From contig NW_017265135.1 in NCBI RefSeq assembly GCF_001638985.1, forward strand, positions 611,223 through 675,222: DNA of 64,000 nucleotides. Direction: 5' to 3'. The notes beneath the pieces were generated by a model. It was not told the origin of the DNA and did no database searches. It saw only the letters and a list, made by a program, of their open reading frames with translations. The DNA is from Phycomyces blakesleeanus NRRL 1555(-). Taxonomy: Eukaryota > Mucoromycota > Mucoromycetes > Mucorales > Phycomycetaceae. Shown piece after piece: positions 24,079 to 35,751 of this stretch. The position numbers were made by a program, and so were the translations under genes. Numbering within the stretch: the first letter of the stretch is position 1; each line of letters opens with the position of its first letter.

Positions 24079-25986
24079 ATGTCAGCATCACTATTGCCAT
24101 TCGAAATCATCTCCATCATTGCAAACCTTCTTCCGCTAAAAGAAAAACTATGCTGTACCACAGTTTGCAGGACATGGAAAACACCATTTCAAGAATCCTT
24201 GTGGACCGCAATGGATATTTTTGGCAGGCGGAAACTTGAATCAATCTGCGACACAACCAGCTCGTCAAATATCTATCAGACCTCTGGCTACCGCGTACAG
24301 ACACTGAGTTTGGCGTGGAGACTTGGCGTGAACGATGAACAGCTACATGCCTTCCAACAACTCTTTCCAAACATCAAACAGCTTCACATACGACAAGGAA
24401 GTCTGAGCAAAGAAAACTTTGGAAAGTCAACAGACTGGAATCTTTGGAGATTTTTAACTCATTTGAATGTCAGTTTATCCTGGCTTGGCTTGGAAGACGA
24501 ACCCAAGGAGCTTGTTCGCATCCTATCTTTTCTTCCACATCTCAATCGGTTGGAGTACAGTGATGCCGCAATGGATCAAAAGCGACTCTACACGTGGGAG
24601 AACATTGAGGCTATTCACGCTCACTTACCCCACTTAAGCTATCTATCCATGGCCGTCTATCTGGACGTTATTTCCGAGAGGGATCTTTCACGGATCGCAA
24701 ATATCGAGCACACAAATGCGTTAACATCTTTGAGGCTCTGTGTGGATAATATGGACCTGTGGTGGATTTATTATTTTGCTCAAAAATACCTTGGTATTCA
24801 CAGTCTGGAACTGAGAGTAGATACCGAATACTTTAGGCCAAAAGATTATCTAGAGACTGCCAAACCAGTATTCTCAACTCTGACCAAAGCGTTCCCAAAT
24901 TTAAAAACGGTATTGTTTTCGAGTAGGCCAAATGTCGAGTTGTCTCAGAAAGTGCTTTGGGATCTTTTCGGTCGGGTTTCTGTTTCACTAAAGAAACTCA
25001 CTCACGAGGTGGGGTGTAACGACTTACCCAAAGCATTATTGACGCAATCAGCTATTGAAAGCATACGGTCTTGTTCGACCACTCTTGAAACTCTTTTAAT
25101 CTCAAGTCCTGTTGACCTTTCAGACAAGTTTGGTGTGCAAAATGCTCTGGGATCATGTCGCTGTCTTGTCGATCTGCACATTATGAATTACAACCTGCCA
25201 CTTGCATTTAATACCTTGCTAGATAGCTGTGTAAATGTGAAGCGACTGACCTTAAATGTCGAGGCTATCTGTGAACCAGCATCATCATCCTCATTCACAG
25301 AAACAGTAACAAAGTTGCATGGGCTACAAATGCTAGACATTAGCCGAGCAACTATTAACGCAGAGCTTTTTGGCTACATATCACGACGCTGCAAACATTT
25401 GAAATACATGCGCCTTGCTGACATTAATGTGATTGGTCAACCCTCGGAGAATACAGGCAACATCTGTCTTGACATGACATCCACCCGATTTGATTATCTG
25501 GAGCTCAATCGCGTGCTGTTTTATGGATCAGCAAAAAAGTGGGGGCCTGAGAATATTATAAATATGATGGTTCTTGCCCAAAAGAATAATATAAGTCTTT
25601 CAGGTCAGTCTCTTGAAGATAGTTTACCCAAGGAGCGTATTATAGTCCCAAGCGAAGAGTCTGTCTGGCTTCACTTGAACCAAACTCCAACTTCATTTCC
25701 TTGGATGCAGAGGTGGCGGGTTCTAAAGTCTAATGAAATCAAGGTTGCCTGTAAATACTTTTGGGACTTTCAAGGGAATAGTGGTATAAATAAAGGCTAC
25801 TCTGGTACTAGTCATACCGATGTCGAGCGCTCGGATATGGGACAAGTTTCTTGGTACAACTGGAAGCAGGATCTTCCTAGAGGTTATGCTTTGCTGTGCT
25901 GTAAAGTTGCTAATAAATACGAAATCAACACTTGCCGATATCCTGACAATAATTCTTGGGAATCACTTTACAGATACCTTAAATAA
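24079..25986 (+). CDS. F-box/leucine-rich protein, array member 3
   Basis: Third tandem paralogue, 635 residues, intronless. F-box at about 5-48 (LPFEIISIIANLLPLKEKL, CRTWKTPFQESLW). The leucine-rich part contains LTSLRLCVDNMDLWW and IYYFAQKYLGIHSLELRVDT, nearly the same as member 2. The extra length relative to member 2 lies partly in the C-terminal half (about residues 505-530). Same orientation as the other two with 0.7-1.2 kb spacers, as expected for unequal crossing-over duplicates. Downstream the gene borders a dispersed repeat that starts about 120 bp after the stop. Confidence 0.85.
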   Translation: MSASLLPFEIISIIANLLPLKEKLCCTTVCRTWKTPFQESLWTAMDIFGRRKLESICDTTSSSNIYQTSGYRVQTLSLAWRLGVNDEQLHAFQQLFPNIKQLHIRQGSLSKENFGKSTDWNLWRFLTHLNVSLSWLGLEDEPKELVRILSFLPHLNRLEYSDAAMDQKRLYTWENIEAIHAHLPHLSYLSMAVYLDVISERDLSRIANIEHTNALTSLRLCVDNMDLWWIYYFAQKYLGIHSLELRVDTEYFRPKDYLETAKPVFSTLTKAFPNLKTVLFSSRPNVELSQKVLWDLFGRVSVSLKKLTHEVGCNDLPKALLTQSAIESIRSCSTTLETLLISSPVDLSDKFGVQNALGSCRCLVDLHIMNYNLPLAFNTLLDSCVNVKRLTLNVEAICEPASSSSFTETVTKLHGLQMLDISRATINAELFGYISRRCKHLKYMRLADINVIGQPSENTGNICLDMTSTRFDYLELNRVLFYGSAKKWGPENIINMMVLAQKNNISLSGQSLEDSLPKERIIVPSEESVWLHLNQTPTSFPWMQRWRVLKSNEIKVACKYFWDFQGNSGINKGYSGTSHTDVERSDMGQVSWYNWKQDLPRGYALLCCKVANKYEINTCRYPDNNSWESLYRYLK

Positions 25987-26104
25987 CGCTGTTTTTTTTA
26001 TTAACTTTGTGAATATTATTTTTCTTTTTCTTTAATATGTTTTCCTTTATGTATATGGTATTGTTACTCTCCCTTTAATAATTTTAAGAGTACTTTTATC
26101 TATA

Positions 26105-26615
26105 TCTTTACAAACTTGAAATACAAGCACACGATTTATCTGCCTTTAAATCCCATGCAAATTTTACCATTTTACAAGCACATCATTTAAAGTCTACTAT
26201 CCATTCAATAAACTGCTCAACTCATTCTTGCCCATTATTTGTAATATATAGTAGCTAAACTTTTTATAGCGAATATGTACATAAAACTTGAGGGTAAGGG
26301 GAGCTCTACTTTCAAAAAGTATGCTAATTATTTATTAATTTATTCTTTATATAGGTCTATGAATTCATCACAAAAAAGATGTATGTGTGTCTGGGTGGTT
26401 TTCTATGTGTCTGGGTAGATTTTATGCGCCAGACGTGGCACAGCGGAGGTACAGATATTAAGAGAGGCAACTTGAATAGTAAGAAAAAGAAAGTCTTTAT
26501 CGATTGATATAAACAATATTATTCTATCTCTTTAATAAACAACACTATCTCAGTATCTACTTGTCTCATTATTGAGATACTAACCCAAAATCAATCCGGA
26601 ATACCTCAATAATGA
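26105..26615 (+). repeat. Dispersed repeat, copy A
   Basis: About 510 bp that reappears in reverse orientation at about 47925-48435. Shared landmarks, in order on this strand: ACACGATTTATCTGCC, TTTAAAGTCTACTATCCATT, TATAGCGAATATGTACATAA, GGTCTATGAATTCATCACAA, TTTATCGATTGATAT and TTGAGATACTAAC. Similarity is high but interrupted by point changes and small indels, so both are old copies. An LTR, a MITE or another non-autonomous element are all possible. Confidence 0.85.
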
Positions 26616-28016
26616 CTGAGAATGCCATACACAAGTTAGCTATCTTACTACCAAGATATTGTCCGGTGTGACAATGCATAACACTTGCAATGAGCAAGCT
26701 ATTATGGCAAATACAGCAGAAGCTTATGTATGAACCAAGAACATAGATGCTCTCTCAAAAATGTCAGACTGGACTGTTTTGACAGAAATCGCCCTGTAAA
26801 TAAATAAATAAATATCAACTAGGAAATCGTTAAATTATATGATTCGGTTTTCGGTTCCCTTTTCTTCCTTTCTTCATCTAAGCTCTACCCGACTCTCTTG
26901 AAGGGATCACCTCCAACTACCCTTTTTTCTTCTTCTTCGTCATCATTTTCGAATGGCACAAAATGCGGCAGGTATAGAGCACTCCTATCTCATGTTGTTT
27001 TTCGCAGTAGAATATCGATAGTCCCTTGGATTCCTTTTAGATAACGTATCCTTTCTGCTCATAACTCCTCGCCGTCAACTTTACTTGTTGTACCGAGTAC
27101 AGCACAGACAGCCGTAACCAACAAAGCAAGTAGTACTACCAAGATATCTTTAGTTTTTATGAAATGACAAATTAGCTTCTTTGGTTATTATTATTTCTTG
27201 TTTCGTGTCATCCAGAACATTAAGTAAGTAAGGTTGCTCCATTTTTAAGACCTTTCTTATGGGCTAATTTGAGCAGTCGATAAACTCTGTTTACCAAATG
27301 ACTTGAGCATGTGGTCAAACTATATCTCCTGCCGAATGAAAAGGTACATTATGATTCTATCTTTAATCCTGTCAGCTTTTCTTCTAATAAAGGACCATAT
27401 CTGATTTTCAATATATATATGTGTGTGTATGTGTGTGTGGCTCTTTTATGAGTTTATTATATTAATTCCAATGCCAATGCCAATGCCAATGCTAGCGCTA
27501 TTGGTGCCGTACAATAGCTACTTTTATATAATCATATATTATGGTCTTCTTGATCTTCATTAATATTAATATTTTCTTAATTCATATTACATTATAGTAT
27601 CAATAGTAAATCCAACGATTCTTATGTTGCAGCAATTGTAAAATAGATATATTTCTCTCATAATAATAATGATAATAACAATAAAATAAGAGTTGATCTT
27701 AAAAGTGGCAAGTTTTGTCGGATTCTTCTGGATCACAAAACCCAACACCCGAATGTCTGTGATCCAAAACAAACCATGTTATGAATGTCCAGCCGAGTTC
27801 ATTGATGTCGCCGACCTTTTCTTTTCATACTTTGGTCAAATCAGCAAGCTACTCAATTCTCAGCTCTTTTCTTGCTAATGAACCTGGCAAGTTAACAATC
27901 TCCGGAACTATTACACACCAGGCACACGTACACTACACACACATACAGTGTAAACCAGCCATTACACAGCAGGGATTTGAATTACGGGGATCTTAATAGT
28001 AACAGATATAAACAAG

Positions 28017-28085
28017 ACTCTCACAGTATCTGCTTTTCCCATTATTGAGATACTAGCCTAATAGCAAACCCGAATATCTCAAAGA
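28017..28085 (+). repeat. Partial copy of the repeat's ~70-bp terminal module
   Basis: Matches the right end of copy A: CAGTATCTGCTTTTCCCATT then ATTGAGATACTA and CGAATATCTCAAA. Two further copies lie in the 47.8-48.0 kb region. Confidence 0.7.
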
Positions 28086-28629
28086 CAATTCTATTAAAGA
28101 GCTATTAAACTACTTTGAGGCATTTTTACGGCTACCCCGCTACTTCTAAGTGGACTGTGATGAGTGATACAAAAAAGTTATCTGAATAAAATCTACTGTG
28201 TCAGTTCAAACTTATTTTCAAGTAATCAACAAATGCTTTTTGATGCGTTTCTTTTGGCCATTTATATAGCTCGCATCTAGACCTTTATGAATTGGGGTCT
28301 CTTTTTTAAAATACACAAAGAATGTACTAAAATCCTTTGAAAATGTAGGTATATCTTTTCATTTAATGGCATATGTTATCTATATTTAATAGCTCATATT
28401 TATATATATATATATACAAATCTTAGCATAACCAAAAAGAAAATCCTGTAATAATTTCTAATGCAATATATGAAGAAATTGGCTCTAATAATCAAATGAC
28501 AAAGGCTATCTATATTTTCTTCAAGTTTTGGTGAGTCTATAATCGCTATTATTAAATGTGGTTTAATGGTTTAAATATGTAGTTATATGTATTAATATTA
28601 TTATTATTATTATTTTTTAAAAAAAACTG

Positions 28630-29400
28630 ACCGCTCTCAGCACAAATGAGACAGTGTTCAACAGCAGGCTCATTTGGCCATTTATTGAACTACCAGTTGA
28701 CGGACTAAACGAAAGTATTCATGAATATTTATCCTTATTCCCTGGCGAGGAACTTTTGAAATCATGGAGCGAATAATAAAACACTGACGGCATAGAAGTA
28801 TGTTTATTAGAGACATATGGTCAACATAAGTCGAAAGATAATCCTAGATTTGGTTATGACCACTTAAAAGACGCTTTTTGTTGCTTTACAGTGTTAAGCC
28901 AAATAATAAGGAAATTCTTCTTCGCAACACAAGAGAACTTGTTGAACTCGAAAGTGTATTTTATCTATGCTCAATGTGTGTTAAAAAAACTCGATATTGA
29001 AATATATCACTAAAAAGATACTGTATTATAGACAATAAAATATTCCTCTCGACTTTGGAGTTGCCGTCATCCAGGGTGTATATATTCAACTGTACAACAA
29101 TCTTCAGTGCGCCTATACATACATCAGAATCTAAAGAGATCTTGGACCTTGGTAATGTAGCATAGCTTCTACAGATTAGTTTGATTATTGTGGTATAGTT
29201 GTATGTTATCAAACTGGGCATTATTACATTACTATATTAGAATTTACTGAAGCAAGTTGTATGACTATTGAAGCTATGAAAACGAAAACATAAAGAATAC
29301 CAACTGTCTTTACAGTTTGATAGTACCGATGAAGAAAGAGTGCGACCTTTATCCTTTGTAGACGAAAGCATAAAAATGCCCAAAAGAGTACCAAAGAAAA
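28630..29400 (+). pseudogene. Decayed protein-coding fragment, unknown family
   Basis: The forward strand reads as protein-like segments split by stops and frameshifts. About 28638-28778 gives a stretch with NETVFNSRLIWPFIELPVDG ending EELLKSWSE and two stops. A second segment contains GIEVCLLETYGQHKSKDNPR and YDHLKDAFCCF, and a third DFGVAVIQGVYIQLYN. They are in the order expected of one ancestral protein. I believe this resembles a multi-copy uncharacterised family of Mucoromycota, but this is from memory and not verified. No intact frame remains. Confidence 0.5.
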
Positions 29401-30135
29401 AACTATGGGCTACCTTTTGCCATCTGAAAAATATGAAAATAAAGTTATTTTATGTATTATCTCTCGAGCAATTTGTTTTTCTGACATTTTACTTTAAATA
29501 AACTTCTTTAACCGCTTTTATTGTCACTTGGAGTAAATCATTTGTCAATATGTTAAAAGTCTCTAAATCTGGCCACCTTTGAATAATTTTTATTTATTAT
29601 TTATTATTAAAGTATTTGTCTATTTTTCTTTCTTTCTCTACTATTTTCCTTCAAGATCCAGAACACAATAATAACCAAGGTCTCCTACTATTCACTTTAA
29701 ATATCCATTCTACAGAAATTAACAAAAGTAAATTTCACAATATATAGCATTCATTACCATCTATATAAGATCGATTGTTATACTTACTGCTAGATAATTA
29801 TAAGTAGTATAAACAAGATGTATATCTAATCAGCTTGTGAGTAAACTTCCCCCTATGATTATCTGTAAGACACGATGTATATGTATATATGTTTATAATT
29901 GATCTCATCTTTAGATGTTCATATAAAACGTGGCATTGGTGTGGAAATGTTACAAGAAAATCAATACGTCACATTATGATTTACTTATATATATATATAT
30001 ATTTGCTATTTGCCATTTCCTACAGTGATAGCTGTATCAAAAAAAATAACTGCGGATTTGATTTTCAAGTTCCTTTCTCTTTCTCTCTTTCACTTGTATA
30101 TTATATTGGGTCTGAACTAAATAAAATAAATTAAG

Positions 30136-31631
30136 ATGGAAGAAGAATACGAAAGTGTGTTGCTTATCATCCGAGAATGCTTTGGTAAATAACCGTTTTT
30201 AAATAATAGTAGTAATAAAGAGAGAGAGAAAGAGAGAGAGAGAAAGAGAGCGATTGTAATAAGATATATGACTACACGTTTGTTTGTTGCTATGTTACTT
30301 GTTGCAAAAACAAAAAAGTTATAAACGTATATACATATATTTTGGTTGTCATTGTATATTATCTGTATAAAGTCTGTTCTTTTATATATATATATATCTC
30401 CATGTTTTTTTTTGACGTTTAGTCTACAGAATTCCACCAAGAACAACTGCCAGAGGTTACAGGTAAGATCTTCAAATGGACAAGTCGGAATTCTCTCTCT
30501 TTCTCGTAATAGATTTTAAAAATGGTAAATGGTTTCGCATTTTAGAGCAGCTGAATGGGGTGATCTTGGTGATTCATTCTTGTGGAAAGGGCGGATGCGA
30601 ATCATGAGAAAGGGAAGCACATGCACAATCCGACTTGAAGATCCTAACACAGGTACAGTATCATCATCACGCAAGATTCGTTGAGGAATCTTGTGTATTT
30701 TCTTCTTCTTTGGATGGGAAGAATATATATATATACGTGTGTGTGTGTGTGTGTGTGTTTGGGATATCTACACAACTTTACACTTGTGACATTTCGAGTA
30801 TGTCAAGTAATTGTGTGTGCGGTGTGTATATAGCGTGTGTCTAAGAGAAAGGTAAGAAAAATGGGTTTTGACCTTTTATATATTTGTGTATTTTAGGCGA
30901 AGTATTTGCTGTGTGTCCATATGATCCCAACTCAAACTCGATGGAACCTGTGTTGGATTCCAGTCGATATTTTGTACTCAAGATCGAACATGAAGGCAAG
31001 TGCTATAATTTCTCTTTTTCTTCCTCTGTTTGTGTATATGTGTAAAGGGCAGAGTATAGAAGAAGGAGGGTGTAGTGTGCCTATAATGTGCCTGAATTTA
31101 ACCAATATTTTTCTATATCTACTGATCTCTTATTTTTACCTTTTTTTTTTACTCTTATAGGAAGACATGCTTTTATTGGTATGGGATTCCAAGAACGTAG
31201 TGATGCTTTTGATTTTAATGTTGCATTACAGGATTTCACAAAGTAAGTAATAATAATAAAAAGGAACAAATGTGATTAACATATTTATATAAATCTGCAT
31301 ATTAAAACAATATTTTTACTAGACAACTTATTGCAGAGAAGAAGGCTAGTGAGCGTGCTGTTGAAGTAGACAATACACCCAAGAAGGATTACAGCTGGAA
31401 AGAAGGCCAGACAATCAACATTAGTATTGGTTCCGTAGGGGTAAATGATACTTATATAAGTGTGTGTGTGTGGATATAGACTTATCTTTATATATGTGTT
31501 TATACACATAGGCCAAACGCACTCGCCCACGTCCTTCCGGAACTTCAGACTCTTCTGGATTTGTTCCTATTATTCCCCCACCTCCATCAGCAGCTCAAGT
31601 CAAGCAACAGCAGCAACAGCGACAGTTTTAA
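30136..31631 (+). CDS. NECAP: NECAP-type endocytic adaptor-associated protein
   Basis: NECAP proteins bind AP-2 and clathrin-coat accessory factors through a PH-like domain. Exons: 30136-30184, 30423-30462, 30546-30652, 30897-30995, 31161-31242, 31323-31440, 31512-31631; 204 residues. The NECAP PH-like fold covers residues 4-160: [78 protein letters not shown]. The C-terminus is short, with PPPPS and a Q-run, and I see no WxxF motif of the vertebrate type there. Intron 4 (30996-31160) has a GC-AG boundary (GAAG|GCAAGT); the frame cannot be kept with a nearby GT. It may act with End3 (about 14 kb away) in endocytosis. Confidence 0.93.
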
Positions 31632-33559
31632 CTATATATTTGTGCGTGCGTGCGTGTGTGTTTGGTGCTTGATTATATATATATATATATATAAAATAAA
31701 TTAAAAACGAAATTGAAACCTCTTTTATTTTTACTTTTAAATATATACATTTAGATATCTTGTGATCCAGGCATTGATTTGTATAATAAGCATAAGATCG
31801 ACAATTTGCGTAGTACCAGAATATAAATTATTATTTGTGGGAGCACATTCACACTGTATTTAACTACGTACATGAGTGGGGGTTTCTGTACGATAGTGCC
31901 CCATTTTTGGTGCTCATATAAACATATCTCTTGTGTGTGTGTGAGAGTCATGTAGTTCATCTTATAATGAATTGGACATCTTTAACGACAACAACAGGAA
32001 GAAGAAGGAGAAGAATAACTGTAATGAAATATTAAACATAGGTAAAAGTTTTTTTGTTTAAAAAAGTTTACTTGCTGTATATCTTTATCAAACTTTTTTA
32101 TTCTTCTCTTTGGGTACAGTACTCTTTATTTTATTGGCTTGTAACGGTGGTAGTGATGGTGATAATTAGAAACAGTATGCGATATACTATTTTTGCACAT
32201 AAATATGCATATTTATTATTGTGAAATGCCAAAGATGTTTGATCATTTCTTTTCAAAGATCTAACTAGGATCTCTCTATATATAGATAAGACATGTGCAT
32301 ACAAGACATAAACCTTTTAGGATAGAGTAGGATAGAATAGAAAAGAAAAGAAAGAAAAGAAGTGTTCTTTATAAAAGACTACTTGTAATTTACAAAGCGG
32401 TTTATACTAGCGACACCCTTTAGTTAGTTTATGTGCCACACATGTCAGAAAAAAGTCAATTATTATAAGTGCGCGGCACATTTCTTTTTGTTTTGTCCCT
32501 TGAGCTTAGCATGCACTATTGGAGCGCAATGTCTTTATTTATTTCTTCCTGTGGTTGTTTGAAATCAGGACAAAAGGCTGTTGTTTTAAAAAAAATTAAA
32601 TTAAATTAAATTAAATTAAATTAAAAAGCGTATGATCTCTCCTACTCACTCTTGCTCTCCTCTTGTCTCAATCAGCGACAGTAGCTGGTTAGTAAAGCCT
32701 TTTATCCTGTTCCCCTCTTTCTTAAATAATTTATTTTTGTGTATTATTTCAATGGCCGGACATTGAGTGTGTATGTGATGGCAACACCAATAAAATACAT
32801 TAATGATCTTACCAGTCTTTTGATAAGTTTGCACTACATCAAATATTAATAAAAGAAATCTGGGACAATTAAACAAATATATATAGTATATATTATATAT
32901 ATATTATATATAAAAGATCGAGACAAAGAGGCATATAGGCAGATAGATAGAGAGATTATCTCTTCCTCTGCTATTATAATCATGCCATATAGTTTCTGTG
33001 AATGAATACAATAGGAAAGTCAGTATAAAGATCTACCTATCTACAGAAAGAGAGAGAAAATTATCCAACTATGCTGGTTGTGTTGTTGTAATCATTGTAA
33101 TGATTATTTTATTAATATAAATAAATAAATAAATATAAAAGGAGGACAAAGAAACAAATTACATATTATATATAAATTGTGTGAGAGAGATGGTGGGGAA
33201 TAACAAAGAAACTCTTAATATTATTATTATTACATTAATAGAGCTGGGATATTAAAGTTAAATGGTACAGTAAAGAAGCAGAAGAGAAGCAGGAAAATAT
33301 GTGTGTGTGTCACACAATAGCACAGGCCTCTTTTTGTTCTTTGTTCTTTGGTTTTTGGTTTTTGGTTTATGTGTGTGTGTGTGTGTGTGCTTTCTCATGG
33401 TTGTTGTATGACTTTAATCATATATACGAATATATATACATGTATACAACTGTATGCGTGTATGCATGTATTAGACCTACAAGAAAATGAATACAAAATG
33501 AATACAAAATTAATACAAGAAATCGATTAGGCAAAATGATTATTTTTAAAAGCGTATAT
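31632..33559. other. Intergenic, NECAP / CotH (convergent)
   Basis: 1.9 kb of AT-rich sequence with TA runs, TTAAA units (about 32594-32624), GATA-type repeats near 32940 and a GT run near 33370-33388. No coding region supported. Confidence 0.55.
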
Positions 33560-35751
33560 TTATATTTGTCTTACCAAAGCAGAAAGAAGAGCAGTGGAGC
33601 CAATCATAATGGCGCTAAAGGCAGTCTTTGGTGTGATCTGGAAGGCACCGCTACCATCTTTGGAAGCAGCAGAAATATCACCGTCGGTATCCTTGCTGCT
33701 GGAACTCGAGCCAGTGCTCTTGGTGGCCCCAGTGGCAGAGACGGGAGAAGCACTCTTGGAAACAGAGGCGGCTACGCTAGCAGATGTAGAGGGAGTAGTA
33801 GCTGCTGATCCGCCGGGAGGACCGACAGGAACGGTGGTGATATCGACCTTGAATTCGGTTGCAACAGCCTGACTCATCGACACAATCCACTCAATCAAAC
33901 CCCAGGCAGCACCTCCGCCTTCACCACCAGAACCACTGACGGCTTCATAAAGGTTCTGGGAGACTTGGTCAGCAGTCCAGCCAAAGTTGATTCCAGGAGA
34001 CTTCTGGACAATACTGCGATCCCATAGAAGATCGGGCAGGACGAACTCGTGGTAGGCAAGCACACGGTTGGTCAGAGTGACATTGTTGAACAAAACCGAC
34101 ACGGTGTTCTTGATATAGGTCTCAAACTTGGTCTTGATGGAAGGGTTCTCCAACAGGCGGTTGATCATAACAGCACCGGGGTAGCGAGTAGGGTAAGTGG
34201 TGTATGAAACCTTTGTGAACTCTTTGCCCTCAGCTGCACCGAGATTGACACCAAAGGTAGCGTCATAGTCCTGTCCGAGGTAATACCACTTGCTGTCTGT
34301 GGGGTCCTGGTAGGCACCGTCGTTGGTCTGTTCTTGCCAGTAGCCGTCCCAGTGGCCGGTAAGATACTCCATAACCATAAAGCGAAGGAATTGATCGACG
34401 TCAAACTTCTTTGAGAATGCTTCAATTGCGGCATCGGATGTGACATCGGTCTGGCTGAATTCGAGTGCCAATGGTTTGATCGCAGTGTAGTCCTGAGGAC
34501 TATCAACATTAGGCTTGAATGCACTGTAGAAATCGTCTTCTGCAGAGTAGGCGAATGAGGCACCTGAGGCACCGTCAAATAGAGGACCCTTTGTAGCAGG
34601 GGGATTTCCGTTGTAGAACATGGCATCAATATAGGAATAATCGGCTACATCGTCGAGCATGTTGAAAGTTCCGTAACCTTCACCGTTGATGAACAGACGG
34701 ACCATGTTGGCCTGGTTGGCATAGGTGCCCATGGCACGGAGAATATCAGCATAGAGCTTCTCGCGCAATTGAGTAGGATCTTCTTCCATGTGTCTGATCT
34801 TGATATAGTTGCGGTTGTCAATTGTCTGGCCAGCTGGCAGACTCCACTTCCAACTCTGCTTGGCGTTGTTCTTCTTTTTTCCAGCGCCGTGAATACCAAA
34901 GCTACACCCCTACATTATTTATTTATTTGATATTATAAAAAAATATTTATAGATATAAATATAAAAAGATAGCAAGCAAGTAAGATTAATAACCATCGAA
35001 TGTCTACTTGTTTGTTTCTTCTTCTTTTTTATATATATAAAGTTAAAATTAAAATTATAATTATAATTTACATTGTAGACTCTGACAGTCTCGGGACCGA
35101 TGAAGGTGAATTTGACTGTAGACATTGTGGCAGGAACATTTGCAACAAGGTCAGATAATTCTGCAGCATCACCGGTCATGAAAATAGAGGGAATGTAGTT
35201 GTCATCCCACATCTCTTGGTTACTACCACCGCGAGTCCATTGAGGCTACACAATTTATTTCGATTTATAAGAGTAATTAATATTATATGCTCATTTCTTT
35301 TAAATATATATATATATATGAAAGAGTTCCTACGTTTTCGGTAATGGGCCAGGGAAGTTTGGGGATATTAGCGTAGGTGACTGGTCGGCTAAAAAAATCG
35401 TTTCGAGTGGCGTTGCGACCTGTCTCCAGAGTACGATCAAAGCTTTCGGCCTGACCATTAACAACATACTAATGAAACATACAAAAAAAAAGAATTATTA
35501 GTAATTTAGAAATTTAGAAATTTAGAAATATCGTTATTTACTTTGTATTTTCCAGAAGTTCCTGCTTCAACTGAGCCGGTAAAATAAGGTACATCAGCAT
35601 CAGATGCCGTCAGATCTGTTACTTTTCCATCGATGGAGACCTGTGCGTTCCCTGTGGCTCCAGGAGCAATCACACGGAAGGTGACAGGAGAGGCTTCGGT
35701 GCATGCAACCAAGAATGCGAATGCGATGAAGGATAGAGAGGTAAACTTCAT
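33560..35751 (-). CDS. cotH: CotH-family spore-coat protein kinase-like, GPI-anchored
   Basis: CotH-like proteins are atypical secreted kinases named after the Bacillus spore-coat protein; in Mucorales they are spore-surface proteins and some bind host receptors. Exons: 35751-35542, 35468-35334, 35245-35072, 34909-33560; 622 residues. A signal peptide covers about residues 1-20 (MKFTSLSFIAFAFLVACTEA). The kinase-like region (about 190-480) has FINGEGYGTFNMLDDVADYS, GHWDGYW and YLGQDYDATFGVN, where the DYDATF Asp residues are probably metal-binding. TNDGAYQDPTDSK lies in the surface segment that resembles that described in Rhizopus CotH. A Ser/Ala/Thr-rich stalk and a hydrophobic end (AFSAIMIGSTALLSALV) indicate a GPI anchor. 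Presence of this family does not show pathogenicity. Confidence 0.92.

Larger units (their letters stand above)
25987..30135. other. Repeat-rich gene desert
   Basis: 4.1 kb without an intact gene. It contains dispersed repeat copy A, a second copy of its 70-bp terminal module, a CCAATG short tandem repeat (about 27469-27493) and a decayed coding region at 28630-29400. Other short open frames carry no motif. Confidence 0.6.
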
